From NCBI GenBank assembly GCA_041660815.1, contig JBAZVN010000005.1, positions 124,001 through 188,000 on the forward strand: 64,000 nucleotides of DNA, given 5' to 3'. This DNA comes from PALSA-1006 sp041660815 (GTDB lineage Bacteria; Pseudomonadota; Gammaproteobacteria; Burkholderiales; Gallionellaceae). The notes beneath the pieces were generated by a model that made no database searches, had not been told where the DNA came from, and was given only the letters and a program-made list of their open reading frames with translations. The translations under genes and the position numbers were made by a program. Positions 25,344-34,675 of the stretch are shown here, piece by piece (positions within the stretch are counted from its first letter, which is position 1; each line of letters begins with the position of its first letter).

Positions 25344-26786
25344 TTAGTCTTTGCGGTGATCACCAACCCGCACAATTTTCATGGTATTAGTATGTCCGCT
25401 CTTGCCTACTGATTCTCCAATAGTCATCACGATCAGATCGCCGTCTTCCACATGACCAAGATTCACCAACTCGTTTTCCGCTTCGATCAGCGTTGCCGAT
25501 GGATCTTTTGAGCTTGGATGAAATTCAACCGGATGTACGCCGCTGAACAAAGTTACTTTACTTAACGTTCCTTTGGTAGGCGTTAAGGCAAAAATCGGCG
25601 CACCAGCCATAACGCGCGACATCCACAATGCGGTTGATCCGGACTGGGTTAGCGCAACAATTGCTTTAACTTTAAAATGTGATGCGGCAAACAAGGTTGA
25701 CATCGCAATAGACTGGTCTACACGGCTGAACTTGCTACGCTCCAGTAAATGATCGGCAGTGGCAGTTCCTTCCAATTCTTTTTCAGCCTGAGTGCAGATA
25801 CGCACCATAGCCTCAATAGTCTCAACTGGATATTCGCCCACAGCTGTTTCTGCTGAAAGCATTACCGCATCGGTACCATCCAGCACGGCATTTGCCACAT
25901 CGGAAACTTCTGCGCGAGTTGGAATCGGACTACTAATCATGGATTCCATCATTTGCGTGGCTGTAATAACCAGCTTATTACGTGCGCGCGCCATTTTAAT
26001 CATGCGCTTTTGCAAACCGGGTACGGCCGCATCACCCACCTCAACCGACAAATCACCGCGTGCCACCATAATGGCATCAGAAGCTTCAATAATTTCAGCC
26101 AACACTGGAATAGCTTCGGCACGCTCAATTTTTGCCATGAGCATACTTTTACCACCGGCTTCTTTCATAAGCTGGCGTGCCAAGTGCATATCATCGGCGG
26201 AGCGCGGGAAGGATACGGCCAGATAGTCAGCATGAATTAAAGCCGCTGTCTTGATATCTTCTTTATCTTTTTCAGTTAACGCAGGAGCGGTTAGTCCGCC
26301 GCCTTTACGGTTGATCCCCTTGTTATTGGATAACACCCCGCCGCGCACTACTTTACACGTTACTTCAGAACCTTTGACGCTCAGAACATCAAACTCCAAC
26401 ATGCCATCATTAAGCAATAACACATCGCCTTTGATCACATCATTTGGAAGTTCTTTATAATCAAGACCAACGCGCTCCTGATTTCCCGGCTGACTCCACT
26501 CCGCATCCAGAATAAATGTATCTCCGGGTGCCAAGTTAATTTTACCGTCTGCAAATTTTCCCACACGAATTTTCGGCCCCTGCAAATCGGCAAGTATGCC
26601 AACTGTACGCCCGGCAGCAATTGCCGCAGCACGTACAATTTCAGCACGTTTAACGTGATCCTGGGCTGAACCGTGTGAAAAATTCATCCGCACCAAATCA
26701 ACTCCGGCGCGGATAATAGCTTCTAAAGATTTGGAGTCATTGGTAGCCGGCCCCAAGGTTGCAACAATTTTCGTTCTACGCAGCAT
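25344..26786 (-). CDS. pyk: Pyruvate kinase
   Basis: 480 residues. LRRTKIVATLGPA at the start, then RMNFSHG, ADLQGPKIRVG, the catalytic Lys in LMAKIERAEAI, metal-binding ARGDLSVEVG and the signature MMESMISSPIPTRAEVSDVANAVLDG split over the active site. It converts phosphoenolpyruvate and ADP to pyruvate and ATP. TAGGAAATC precedes the ATG. Between pgk (13 bases upstream) and fba (66 bases downstream), presumably on one transcript. Confidence 0.96.
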   Translation of the reverse strand: MLRRTKIVATLGPATNDSKSLEAIIRAGVDLVRMNFSHGSAQDHVKRAEIVRAAAIAAGRTVGILADLQGPKIRVGKFADGKINLAPGDTFILDAEWSQPGNQERVGLDYKELPNDVIKGDVLLLNDGMLEFDVLSVKGSEVTCKVVRGGVLSNNKGINRKGGGLTAPALTEKDKEDIKTAALIHADYLAVSFPRSADDMHLARQLMKEAGGKSMLMAKIERAEAIPVLAEIIEASDAIMVARGDLSVEVGDAAVPGLQKRMIKMARARNKLVITATQMMESMISSPIPTRAEVSDVANAVLDGTDAVMLSAETAVGEYPVETIEAMVRICTQAEKELEGTATADHLLERSKFSRVDQSIAMSTLFAASHFKVKAIVALTQSGSTALWMSRVMAGAPIFALTPTKGTLSKVTLFSGVHPVEFHPSSKDPSATLIEAENELVNLGHVEDGDLIVMTIGESVGKSGHTNTMKIVRVGDHRKD

Positions 26787-26799
26787 GATTTCCTAATAA

Positions 26800-27984
26800 T
26801 TATTTATTGGCAGCGCGCTGTTCCAAAATTTCCACTGCCGGCAATGTTTTGCCCTCAAGGAACTCCAGAAATGCACCGCCAGCGGTCGAAATATATGACA
26901 CTTTGTCGTAAATATCGTACTTCTGAATTGCAGCAATCGTGTCGCCACCTCCAGCCAAGGTAAATGCCTTGGTATTGGCAATTGCCATTGCGACTGTTTT
27001 AGTACCTTCACCAAATTGATCAAATTCAAAAACACCCACCGGGCCATTCCAAACGACTGTTCCGGCCTTCATGATGATGTCTGCAAGTTCTTGTGCCGAT
27101 TTTGGACCAATGTCAAAAATCATATCGTCGTCTACAACATCATCCGCCGATTTTTGCACTGCAACTTCGTTGGCATCAAATTTTTTGCCGCAAACCACGT
27201 CAACTGCAATTGGAATCGTTGCACCACGCGCGGTCATTTTTTTCATCAATGTTTGCGCGGTTGGAACCAGATCATCTTCACACAAAGATTTGCCTACTTT
27301 TTTACCGGCTGCTTTGAGGAAGGTGTTGGCGATACCACCGCCGACTACCAATTGCTCACACTTTTCAGACAGTGATTCCAGCACGGTCAGCTTTGTGGAA
27401 ACTTTAGAGCCGCCCACGATAGCCACCATCGGACGTGCCGGATTTAGCAGCGCCTTAGTTAAGGCTTCCAGTTCTTCGGTCAACAGAATACCGGCAGCGG
27501 CAACCGGTGCAAATTTTGCCACCCCGTGTGTTGACGCTTCTGCGCGGTGTGCCGTTCCGAAAGCATCCATTACAAACACATCGCACAATGCGGCGTATTT
27601 TTTCGATGTTTCATCGTTGGACTTTTTCTCGCCTTTGTTAAAGCGGCAGTTTTCCAACAATACCAGCTCGCCATCGGCAACACTAAAGCCACCGTCAACC
27701 CAATCTTTAATCAAACGTACAGGCTTGCCCAGCTTTTGCGAAATGACATCCGCCACTGGCTTAAGTGAATTTTCTTCGGAGTAAACACCTTCTTCAGGGC
27801 GGCCCAAATGAGAAGTTACCATCACCTTTGCGCCGGCTTTCAGAGCGGCATTAATGGTTGCCATGGATGCGGTGATACGTGCATCAGAAGTGACTTTGCC
27901 ATCTTTAACGGGGACATTTAAATCAGAACGGATCAGGACACGCTTGCCCTTGAGATCCAAATCGGTCATTTTAATTACAGACAT
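26800..27984 (-). CDS. pgk: Phosphoglycerate kinase
   Basis: 394 residues, normal length. N-terminal RSDLNVPVKDG, VTSHLGRP, ENCRFNKGEKK, and C-terminal nucleotide-binding GGSKVSTKL, WNGPVGVFE and GGGDTIAAI. It makes ATP from 1,3-bisphosphoglycerate. AAAGGAAAATTC stands before the ATG. The gap gene is 73 bases upstream, with a hairpin at 28021-28047 in the spacer; pyk follows after 13 bases. Confidence 0.97.
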   Translation of the reverse strand: MSVIKMTDLDLKGKRVLIRSDLNVPVKDGKVTSDARITASMATINAALKAGAKVMVTSHLGRPEEGVYSEENSLKPVADVISQKLGKPVRLIKDWVDGGFSVADGELVLLENCRFNKGEKKSNDETSKKYAALCDVFVMDAFGTAHRAEASTHGVAKFAPVAAAGILLTEELEALTKALLNPARPMVAIVGGSKVSTKLTVLESLSEKCEQLVVGGGIANTFLKAAGKKVGKSLCEDDLVPTAQTLMKKMTARGATIPIAVDVVCGKKFDANEVAVQKSADDVVDDDMIFDIGPKSAQELADIIMKAGTVVWNGPVGVFEFDQFGEGTKTVAMAIANTKAFTLAGGGDTIAAIQKYDIYDKVSYISTAGGAFLEFLEGKTLPAVEILEQRAANK

Positions 27985-28020
27985 GAATTTTCCTTTACAA
28001 CGAATAATCTATACAAGGCA

Positions 28021-28047
28021 AAAGGGCTGGCACCCGGCCAGCCCTTT
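28021..28047 (-). terminator. Intercistronic hairpin between gap and pgk
   Basis: AAAGGGCTGG and CCAGCCCTTT form a perfect 10-bp stem around a 7-base loop. On the minus strand the stem is followed by only TTTTGCC, so termination is probably partial. It may reduce read-through from gap to pgk or protect the gap message. Confidence 0.6.
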
Positions 28048-28057
28048 GTCGAACGTA

Positions 28058-29059
28058 TTACTTGGCAATATGACCAACCATGCGCATCAGGTTGCATGTG
28101 TAGCCATATTCGTTGTCGTACCACGCTACAACCTTAACAAAAGTTGGGTCGAGTGCAATACCTGCTTCTGCATCAAATACGGAAGGACATGTGTATCCGC
28201 GGAAATCAGTTGAAACAACTTTTTCTGTGGTAAAGCCCAATACACCCTTCAACGGGCCGCTTTCGGAAGCCGCCTTCATGGCCGCAACAATTTCTTCATA
28301 CTTGGCTGGCTTGTTCAACTCACAAGTCAAATCCACTACAGAAACATCCGAAGTTGGAACGCGGAAAGCCATACCGGTGAGTTTCTTATTCAATTCAGGG
28401 ATCACAACGCCCACAGCCTTGGCAGCACCGGTTGAGGATGGAATAATATTTTCCAGAATACCGCGACCACCGCGCCAATCTTTGTTGGAAGGACCGTCTA
28501 CTGTTTTTTGCGTAGCAGTTGCGGCATGCACGGTTGTCATCAAGCCGCGTTTGATTCCGAAAGTATCATTCAATACTTTGGCAACAGGTGCCAATGCATT
28601 GGTGGTGCAAGATGCTGCGGAAACAATTGACTCACCTTTGTATGTGTCATGGTTCACGCCATATACAAACATCGGGGTATCGTCTTTGCTTGGCGCGGAT
28701 TGAATCACTTTCTTGGCGCCGGCATTGATGTGTGCCTGGCAAGTATCTTTGGTCAGGAAAAAGCCGGTACATTCGATAACGATGTCAGCACCCACTTCGT
28801 TCCACTTCAGATTAGCCGGATCACGCTCAGCTGTCAGGCGAATGTTCTTGCCATTAACCACCAGATTGTTACCGCTAACCGCTACATCGCCATTAAAACG
28901 GCCATGCACAGAATCATATTTCAACATATAAGCCAAATAGTCTGGCTCCAGCAAATCGTTAATCGCAACCACTTCAATTTCAGGAAAATCCTTAGTTGCA
29001 GCGCGGAATACCATACGACCAATACGACCAAAACCGTTGATACCTACTTTAATTGCCAT
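28058..29059 (-). CDS. gap: Glyceraldehyde-3-phosphate dehydrogenase
   Basis: 333 residues. NAD-binding GINGFGRIGRM, Asp in AINDLL (favouring NAD over NADP), catalytic Cys in SAASCTTNALAPVAK and the substrate-binding SSTGAAKAVG. It oxidises glyceraldehyde-3-phosphate to 1,3-bisphosphoglycerate. GGGAGAGAG precedes the ATG. Unlike the tightly packed neighbours, it is bounded on both sides by strong hairpins, hinting at a separate level or stability for its message. Confidence 0.97.
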   Translation of the reverse strand: MAIKVGINGFGRIGRMVFRAATKDFPEIEVVAINDLLEPDYLAYMLKYDSVHGRFNGDVAVSGNNLVVNGKNIRLTAERDPANLKWNEVGADIVIECTGFFLTKDTCQAHINAGAKKVIQSAPSKDDTPMFVYGVNHDTYKGESIVSAASCTTNALAPVAKVLNDTFGIKRGLMTTVHAATATQKTVDGPSNKDWRGGRGILENIIPSSTGAAKAVGVVIPELNKKLTGMAFRVPTSDVSVVDLTCELNKPAKYEEIVAAMKAASESGPLKGVLGFTTEKVVSTDFRGYTCPSVFDAEAGIALDPTFVKVVAWYDNEYGYTCNLMRMVGHIAK

Positions 29060-29099
29060 TTTTCTCTCTCCCGTCGTTAATGTAATAAACTTTTTGCGC

Positions 29100-29128
29100 C
29101 GTCCGTGCTGCTCCCCGCAGCACGGACG
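29100..29128 (-). other. Strong intercistronic hairpin between tkt and gap
   Basis: CGTCCGTGCTGC (29100-29111) and GCAGCACGGACG (29117-29128) form a perfect 12-bp stem with a TCCCC loop. Neither strand shows a following T-run, so it does not look like a classical terminator. An RNA processing or stability element is more likely. Confidence 0.6.
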
Positions 29129-29142
29129 TTACTTCACAACTT

Positions 29143-31161
29143 TTAGCCCAGCACTCTTTTCACAGTAGCAACTACATTTTCCACCGTAAAGCCGAAGTGT
29201 TTAAACAACTCGGGTGCAGGTGCAGATTCGCCGAAACAGTCCATACCGACAACTGCGCCTTCGAGACCGACATATTTGTACCAAAGGCCGGTAACGCCTG
29301 CTTCAACTGCAACACGCTTAACACCTTTGAGCAACACGCTGTCTTGATAAGCTTGGTCTTGACGATCAAACACATTGGTTGATGGCATGGAAACCACACG
29401 TACCTGCACGCCTTCGGCAGCCAAAGTAGCCTGAGCCTTCATGGCCAAATCAACCTCCGATCCAGTCGCGATGATGATCGCTTGTGGCTTGCCGTTGGCG
29501 GCTTCCGATAATACATAACCACCCTTGCGGATATTGGCGATTTGCGCCGCATCACGCTTTTGGAATTGCAGATTTTGACGGCTGAAAATCAAGGAAGAAG
29601 GGCCAGTCTTACGCTCAACTGCATAAATCCAGGACACTGCAGATTCCACAGTGTCACAAGGACGCCATGTATCCATATTTGGAATAAAGCGCAGTGTAGT
29701 GGTTTGTTCTACCGGCTGATGTGTCGGACCGTCTTCGCCCAAACCGATTGAATCGTGGGTAAATACATAAATGACACGTTGCTTCATCAAAGCCGACATA
29801 CGCAATGCATTGCGCGCATACTCGGAGAACATCAGGAAAGTACCACCGAAAGGCAGCAAGCCACCGTGCAACGCCATACCGTTCATGATGTGCGACATAC
29901 CAAATTCACGCACGCCGTAGCTGATGTAATTGCCTGGTTTTGTGCCGGAAACATGTTTAGCTCCTACCCAGTTAGTCAGGTTAGAACCGGTCAAATCAGC
30001 AGAGCCGCCCAAGAATTCAGGCAATGCGGGCTGCAGTGCATTAATCGCATTTTGCGATGCTTTGCGGGTGGCAATCGTTTCACCCTTGGCATTAATTTGC
30101 TCCAGAGCTGCGGCTGCAAACTCTGTCCAATTTGCAGGCAAATCACCGTTCATGCGGCGCGTAAATTCTGCCGCTTCTTCCGGATAGGCTTTGCTGTATT
30201 CGGCAAATTTATTGTTCCATAACTTTTCCAGACCTTCACCCTTGGTGCGTGCATCCCATGCTTGGTAAACATGTGCGGGAATTTCAAACGGTGGGTAATT
30301 CCAACCAATGTGCGCGCGGGTAGCGGCAATTTCTGCATCGCCCAAGGCTGCGCCGTGAACATCATGCGTGCCTTCTTTGTTTGGAGAACCCGCACCGATA
30401 ACGGTCTTGCAGCAAATCAGCGTTGGCTTATCAGTAACGGCTTTAGCTGCTTCGATCGCTGCGTTGATGGCTTCAGAGTCATGACCTTCAACATTGGCAA
30501 TCACATGCCAACCATAGGCTTCAAAGCGTTTTGGCGTGTCATCCGTAAACCATCCGCCTACATGACCATCGATGGAAATATCATTGTCATCCCAGAAAGC
30601 GGTCAGTTTGCCCAAGCCCCAAGTACCGGCCAGCGCACAGGCTTCGTGTGAAATTCCTTCCATCATGCAACCGTCCCCCATGAACACATAGGTGCGGTGA
30701 TCCACGATTTCATGACCCGGCTTATTGAACTGATTAGCCAATAATTTTTCAGCCATTGCCATACCTACCGCATTGGTAATACCCTGTCCCAGAGGGCCAG
30801 TGGTAGTTTCAACGCCAACGGTATAGCCATATTCAGGGTGACCAGGAGTCTTAGAATGCATTTGACGGAAGCGCTTTAGCTCATCCATCGGCAAGTCATA
30901 GCCGGTTAAATGCAGCAATGCATAAATCAGCATTGAGCCGTGGCCATTGGACTGAACAAAACGGTCGCGGTCAGCCCATTTTGGATTGGCTGGATTGTGA
31001 CGCAGGTGGTGATTCCACAGAACTTCGGCGATTTCCGCCATGCCCATAGGCGCTCCAGGATGGCCAGAGTTGGCCTTTTGCACCGCATCCATCGCAAGTG
31101 CACGAATTGCACCGGTTACATCGTTAAACTTTGGGGGTTTTACATTACGCGCCACAGCCAT
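29143..31161 (-). CDS. tkt: Transketolase
   Basis: 672 residues, full length. Thiamine diphosphate-binding GDGCMMEG followed by the Asn/Asp motif, the N-terminal AMDAVQKANSGHPGAPMG and the pyrimidine-domain HDSIGLGEDGPTHQP. It moves two-carbon units between sugar phosphates. TAGGAGG, an ideal Shine-Dalgarno, stands before the ATG. First gene of the tkt-gap-pgk-pyk-fba cluster, which in related bacteria serves the Calvin or ribulose-monophosphate cycle or ordinary glycolysis; nothing here decides which. Confidence 0.97.
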   Translation of the reverse strand: MAVARNVKPPKFNDVTGAIRALAMDAVQKANSGHPGAPMGMAEIAEVLWNHHLRHNPANPKWADRDRFVQSNGHGSMLIYALLHLTGYDLPMDELKRFRQMHSKTPGHPEYGYTVGVETTTGPLGQGITNAVGMAMAEKLLANQFNKPGHEIVDHRTYVFMGDGCMMEGISHEACALAGTWGLGKLTAFWDDNDISIDGHVGGWFTDDTPKRFEAYGWHVIANVEGHDSEAINAAIEAAKAVTDKPTLICCKTVIGAGSPNKEGTHDVHGAALGDAEIAATRAHIGWNYPPFEIPAHVYQAWDARTKGEGLEKLWNNKFAEYSKAYPEEAAEFTRRMNGDLPANWTEFAAAALEQINAKGETIATRKASQNAINALQPALPEFLGGSADLTGSNLTNWVGAKHVSGTKPGNYISYGVREFGMSHIMNGMALHGGLLPFGGTFLMFSEYARNALRMSALMKQRVIYVFTHDSIGLGEDGPTHQPVEQTTTLRFIPNMDTWRPCDTVESAVSWIYAVERKTGPSSLIFSRQNLQFQKRDAAQIANIRKGGYVLSEAANGKPQAIIIATGSEVDLAMKAQATLAAEGVQVRVVSMPSTNVFDRQDQAYQDSVLLKGVKRVAVEAGVTGLWYKYVGLEGAVVGMDCFGESAPAPELFKHFGFTVENVVATVKRVLG

Positions 31162-31226
31162 TTTACAGCCTCCTAAGAAACATCCCGAATATTGAAATAA
31201 AAGTTATTACACTGAATTGAACTGCA

Positions 31227-31255
31227 ATTATGCCGCAGTGGGTTATTTAGAGCAA
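31227..31255 (-). promoter_or_regulatory. Candidate promoter for the tkt cluster
   Basis: On the minus strand TTGCTC (31255-31250) and CATAAT (31232-31227) are 17 bases apart, about 65 bases before the tkt start. The -10 matches at 5 of 6 positions; the -35 is weak. Confidence 0.4.
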
Positions 31256-31281
31256 TAACGCTATGTTAACAAGAATTGTGA

Positions 31282-31923
31282 CTATTGCTCCAAACTATCC
31301 GAGCCCTTCTTAATGGGCTTGATTCCTAACTGTTTTAATTTTCGGTACAAGTGTGTTCGTTCAATTCCAATTTTTTCTGCCAAATGGCTTATGTTTCCCT
31401 TTTCTTTTTGCATCTGGTAAGAGAAATATACGTTATCAAAATACTCGCGCACCTCGCGCAAAGGCCAATCTAGCGGCAAACCCACCATTACCAAGCCGTC
31501 GTCATTTGCAATATCCTGTTTATTAGGGGAAGTTTTCTCCACCATTTCCGGCATACCTTGTTGCAATGCCTTGATTACTGTTTTGAGTAGCCGTTGCATG
31601 GCAATCGGTTTTTCCAGAAAATCGATTGCACCCACCCGGATTGCTTCCATCGCAGTTTCTATCGTGCCATGACCGGACATCATGACAACCGGCATGGTCA
31701 GTAATTTTTGCTCTGACCATTCTTTTAACAGCGTTAATCCATCTGTTTCAGGCATCCAAATATCCAGCAATACTAAATCGGGTGCTCTACTAAGACGAAA
31801 TTCGCGAGCCTGTGCCGCATTTTCCGCCATATGCACGCGATAACCTTCATCAAATAATATATCCGAAAGCAGTTCCCGAATACCGACCTCATCATCCACG
31901 ACTAGAATTTCTTTGCTTGACAC
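31282..31923 (-). CDS. ntrX: NtrX-like response regulator lacking the AAA+ domain
   Basis: 213 residues. Receiver (about 4-120) with Asp54-region motif VLLDIWMPETDG and LEKPI, then directly a Fis-type helix-turn-helix (about 165-203, GNISHLAEKIGIERTHLYRKLKQLG). Standard NtrX has about 450 residues with a sigma54-activating AAA+ domain between these parts; it is missing here, so this protein cannot remodel sigma54 polymerase and probably acts as an ordinary DNA-binding regulator. GTG start overlaps the stop of ntrY by one base (TAGTG at 31925-31921). Partner of the NtrY-like kinase encoded just upstream. The symbol is by context and C-terminal similarity. Confidence 0.85.
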   Translation of the reverse strand: MSSKEILVVDDEVGIRELLSDILFDEGYRVHMAENAAQAREFRLSRAPDLVLLDIWMPETDGLTLLKEWSEQKLLTMPVVMMSGHGTIETAMEAIRVGAIDFLEKPIAMQRLLKTVIKALQQGMPEMVEKTSPNKQDIANDDGLVMVGLPLDWPLREVREYFDNVYFSYQMQKEKGNISHLAEKIGIERTHLYRKLKQLGIKPIKKGSDSLEQ

Positions 31924-34052
31924 TATGCCACCTCCATTTCCAACGCCAATGGCAAACTGACAATTACCCGGGTACCGCCAGAAATATTATTTTCTATCGA
32001 TATCCTGCCACCGTGTTCTTCAATAATTTTTTTTACAATCGGCAATCCCAAACCGGTACCTTTAGCTTTAGTTGTCATATACGGTTCAAAAATTCTCGCA
32101 AAAATATCTTCCTGAATTCCAGTGCCGTTGTCACTTACCATCAAATGAAACTCACTATGCGTACTCGCGGTTGATAGGACAATTTGCGGCTTTTTCGTTT
32201 GTGCCAATGCATCATGCGCATTTTGCAAAAGATTATGAACCACCTGACGCAGGCGGGTCGCATCACCGTTGATCCACATACGGCTTGCGCCAAGCTGCAC
32301 ATCAATTGGACTGGTATTGGCCTCGTATAAGCCCATTACTTCAATAAGCAGTTGATGCATATTCAACAATGTCAATTTTGGCGTGGGTGCCCGCGCATAG
32401 TCGGCAAAATCATTGACCATATTTTTCATTGCCGCAACCTGGCTGACTATGGTTTGTGTGGCGCGCTGCAATAGTTTTGCATCCTGTTCATCTAGTTTAC
32501 TGTTTAGCTTGTGTTGCAGACGCTCGGCAGAAAGTTGAATGGGCGTAAGTGGATTTTTAATTTCATGTGCCAGCCGCCGCGCTACTTCCCCCCAGGCCGC
32601 CTGACGTTCGGCTTGCAGTAAATGGGTAATATCATCGAACACAATTACCAGCCCTTTTTCCATCGCGGTCGAAAGCCGCGTGCATCTAAGCAATAATACC
32701 TGTTGGCCGTTCCGGCTAAGCCGTTCAATCTGTTTTTGCCATTCGTTGCCACTCATTGCGGCAGGAGCACCCAATACCGCCTCGACAAAAGAATTCACCA
32801 AAATATATTCTGCGGCCAATTCGACAAGTGTAATGCCGAGCCTCATGCGTAACGGTACACCGAGTATTTGTTCGGCACTGGCATTAACCAGACGCAGATT
32901 AAACTGCTCATCCACCACAATGACTCCCGAGGATAGATGCGTCAAAATACTTTCCAAATATCCTTTGGCATTTTCAACCTGTGTTTGCTGCTGCTCGCCC
33001 AGTTTTTTAGCATCCGCCAGTTGCGCAGTCATTTGATTAAATAATCCGGTAAGCGCACCCAATTCGTCGCGACTTTGTACCGGATAATTTCCCGAAAAAT
33101 TTCCCTGTGCAACGGCCCGTGTTCCTTCAGCCAAGGCCGCCAAAGGTGAAGTTAAACGTCCGCTCAGAAAAAATGCAGCCGAGACCGCACTAAGCAATAC
33201 GATCAGCAAAGACAATGTCAGCGTAATGCCATACAGTCTTTTTAAGCCGAGACGCGACAAAGTTAACTCTTGATAATCCCGGTATACGGATTGGACGGTT
33301 TCAGCATCAGTCGCAAACTGCATTGATACCGGCTGAACAAATTGCAGAAAGCGCCGGCCTCCCGAATTTTGTTCGGTATTAATTGGCACGAGTACCCGTA
33401 AAATTAACTGATTACTGGGTAACGCATCCACCAGACTATATATTCCATTTTTTCCCGCCTCCTGAATCATTTTTCGATCAGGTAAATTTTGTGGCGGCTT
33501 ATTGTCGGCAATTGATGAAGCGATCATTTTGCCCAGAGGATTAAAAATAGCCGCTTCCTGCGCTTCATTTTTATCAACCAAACGCTTTAATGTTGCGCCG
33601 TAGCGATCTGGAGTTTGATCCGCCAGAATTAACGAAATAAATTTAGCCTTTTTGCCCAAGTCTTTCAGTCCGGCCTCCAGAGAATTGCGCCCCAAATTAA
33701 GCCCGCCTTCCAGTGCTTTCTCAACGCGAATATCAAACCATGATTCAATACTTTTGCCGAGAAATTGTACCGAGACGGCGTACATCAGGATTCCCGGCAA
33801 AATGGCAATCAATGAAAAAAACAGCGTAAGGCGCAACATTAATTTGGCGCCAAATACCTGCTGCTTTAGTTGAATGCGCAATTGCCATAATTGATAACTG
33901 ACTAACGCGCCCAACCCCAGCGCCAAAACCCCGGTTAATGCCAACAGGCTGGAATAGTGGTGTGAAAACAATGAGGAATTTTCGCTGGCACTGGAGAGCA
34001 AATACAGCAGGGCAATGCCAATCATTCCGCAAATAATGATGAGGTACTTCAT
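31923..34052 (-). CDS. ntrY: NtrY-like membrane sensor histidine kinase
   Basis: 709 residues. Several N-terminal membrane segments (about 2-20, 34-55, 70-95) and another near 280-300 enclose an extracytoplasmic domain; then HAMP (about 295-350), PAS (about 365-470), HisKA with LAHEIKNPLTPIQLSAERLQ and HATPase_c (NNLLQNAHDAL, DNGTGI, GTGLGLPIVKKI). It senses an unknown signal and phosphorylates the NtrX-like regulator. Its start overlaps the end of the DUF4390 gene as ATGA (34049-34052), and its stop overlaps the ntrX start. Confidence 0.93.
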   Translation of the reverse strand: MKYLIIICGMIGIALLYLLSSASENSSLFSHHYSSLLALTGVLALGLGALVSYQLWQLRIQLKQQVFGAKLMLRLTLFFSLIAILPGILMYAVSVQFLGKSIESWFDIRVEKALEGGLNLGRNSLEAGLKDLGKKAKFISLILADQTPDRYGATLKRLVDKNEAQEAAIFNPLGKMIASSIADNKPPQNLPDRKMIQEAGKNGIYSLVDALPSNQLILRVLVPINTEQNSGGRRFLQFVQPVSMQFATDAETVQSVYRDYQELTLSRLGLKRLYGITLTLSLLIVLLSAVSAAFFLSGRLTSPLAALAEGTRAVAQGNFSGNYPVQSRDELGALTGLFNQMTAQLADAKKLGEQQQTQVENAKGYLESILTHLSSGVIVVDEQFNLRLVNASAEQILGVPLRMRLGITLVELAAEYILVNSFVEAVLGAPAAMSGNEWQKQIERLSRNGQQVLLLRCTRLSTAMEKGLVIVFDDITHLLQAERQAAWGEVARRLAHEIKNPLTPIQLSAERLQHKLNSKLDEQDAKLLQRATQTIVSQVAAMKNMVNDFADYARAPTPKLTLLNMHQLLIEVMGLYEANTSPIDVQLGASRMWINGDATRLRQVVHNLLQNAHDALAQTKKPQIVLSTASTHSEFHLMVSDNGTGIQEDIFARIFEPYMTTKAKGTGLGLPIVKKIIEEHGGRISIENNISGGTRVIVSLPLALEMEVA

Positions 34053-34675
34053 GGTTTGGCATCCAAAGTTTTATCCAGCAGCTCGGTATTTATTGGCCAG
34101 CTAAATAGTTCAGATTCCATTTTCCAATCGCTATTAGTCAATGCACTGACCTGTAACGGTTTGGGAAGTTGGGATGTGTCCAGACGCATTTGAGCAAAAG
34201 CGGTATAGCTAATTTCACTTTTTATTAAGTTTGCTATATAGCCTTTATTATTGTTGAAGGCGTCTTTCGGTGCAGCGGGTGTAGTTTGATGACCCAATAC
34301 CCGCAAGGCACTTTCCAAATCGGAATACCCTTGAAATAGCGTACCGCGGCTAATGCGATATTGCCGGGTAAGCGCGTTATAAGAAAGTTTTGTGGTTTGT
34401 TCATTTTGCACAACTTCGCTATCCAGCCAGTACCAGCGTGAGCGGGTTATTTTCAACTCGCTTACAAAACTGAGTACAACCCCGTGAATAAGAGCGTGCG
34501 CGACCGAAGGAGGCAAATTAATTTTAAAGTCGGCCAATATTTCATAGCCTTCATCAACCACCCGGGTTTCAGCTTTGAGGACAGAGATACCTTCGGCAGC
34601 CGCCGTGCCAGCAAAAAAACACAATAAAAACAATATGTTAGCTATTATCTTCGGCATTTTTTTGCAGGAGCGCAT
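34049..34675 (-). CDS. DUF4390 secreted or membrane-anchored protein
   Basis: About 208 residues from ATG 34675; 34657 is equally possible and the frame opens at 34690. The signal sequence IIANILFLLCFFAGTAAA is followed by a beta-rich domain (VLKAETRVVDEGYEILADF, SRWYWLDSEV, TRQYRISRGTLFQGYSDLES) characteristic of DUF4390, a family regularly found between rsmB and ntrY in betaproteobacteria. Position suggests an accessory to the NtrY sensor in the periplasm; no biochemical role is known to me. It overlaps rsmB by about 38 bases and ntrY by four. Confidence 0.85.
   Translation of the reverse strand: MRSCKKMPKIIANILFLLCFFAGTAAAEGISVLKAETRVVDEGYEILADFKINLPPSVAHALIHGVVLSFVSELKITRSRWYWLDSEVVQNEQTTKLSYNALTRQYRISRGTLFQGYSDLESALRVLGHQTTPAAPKDAFNNNKGYIANLIKSEISYTAFAQMRLDTSQLPKPLQVSALTNSDWKMESELFSWPINTELLDKTLDAKP

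Noticed and set aside
27071..27784. A 237-residue open frame antisense to pgk, and a 196-residue frame antisense to gap (28113-28703)
   Set aside because: Both are low-complexity Ser/Thr/Ala-rich translations opposite strongly conserved enzymes; they are by-products of codon use in the true genes.
24213..31161. Proof of Calvin-cycle autotrophy from the tkt-gap-pgk-pyk-fba cluster
   Set aside because: No RuBisCO, phosphoribulokinase or CbbR gene is present; the same order also occurs in methylotrophs and heterotrophs.
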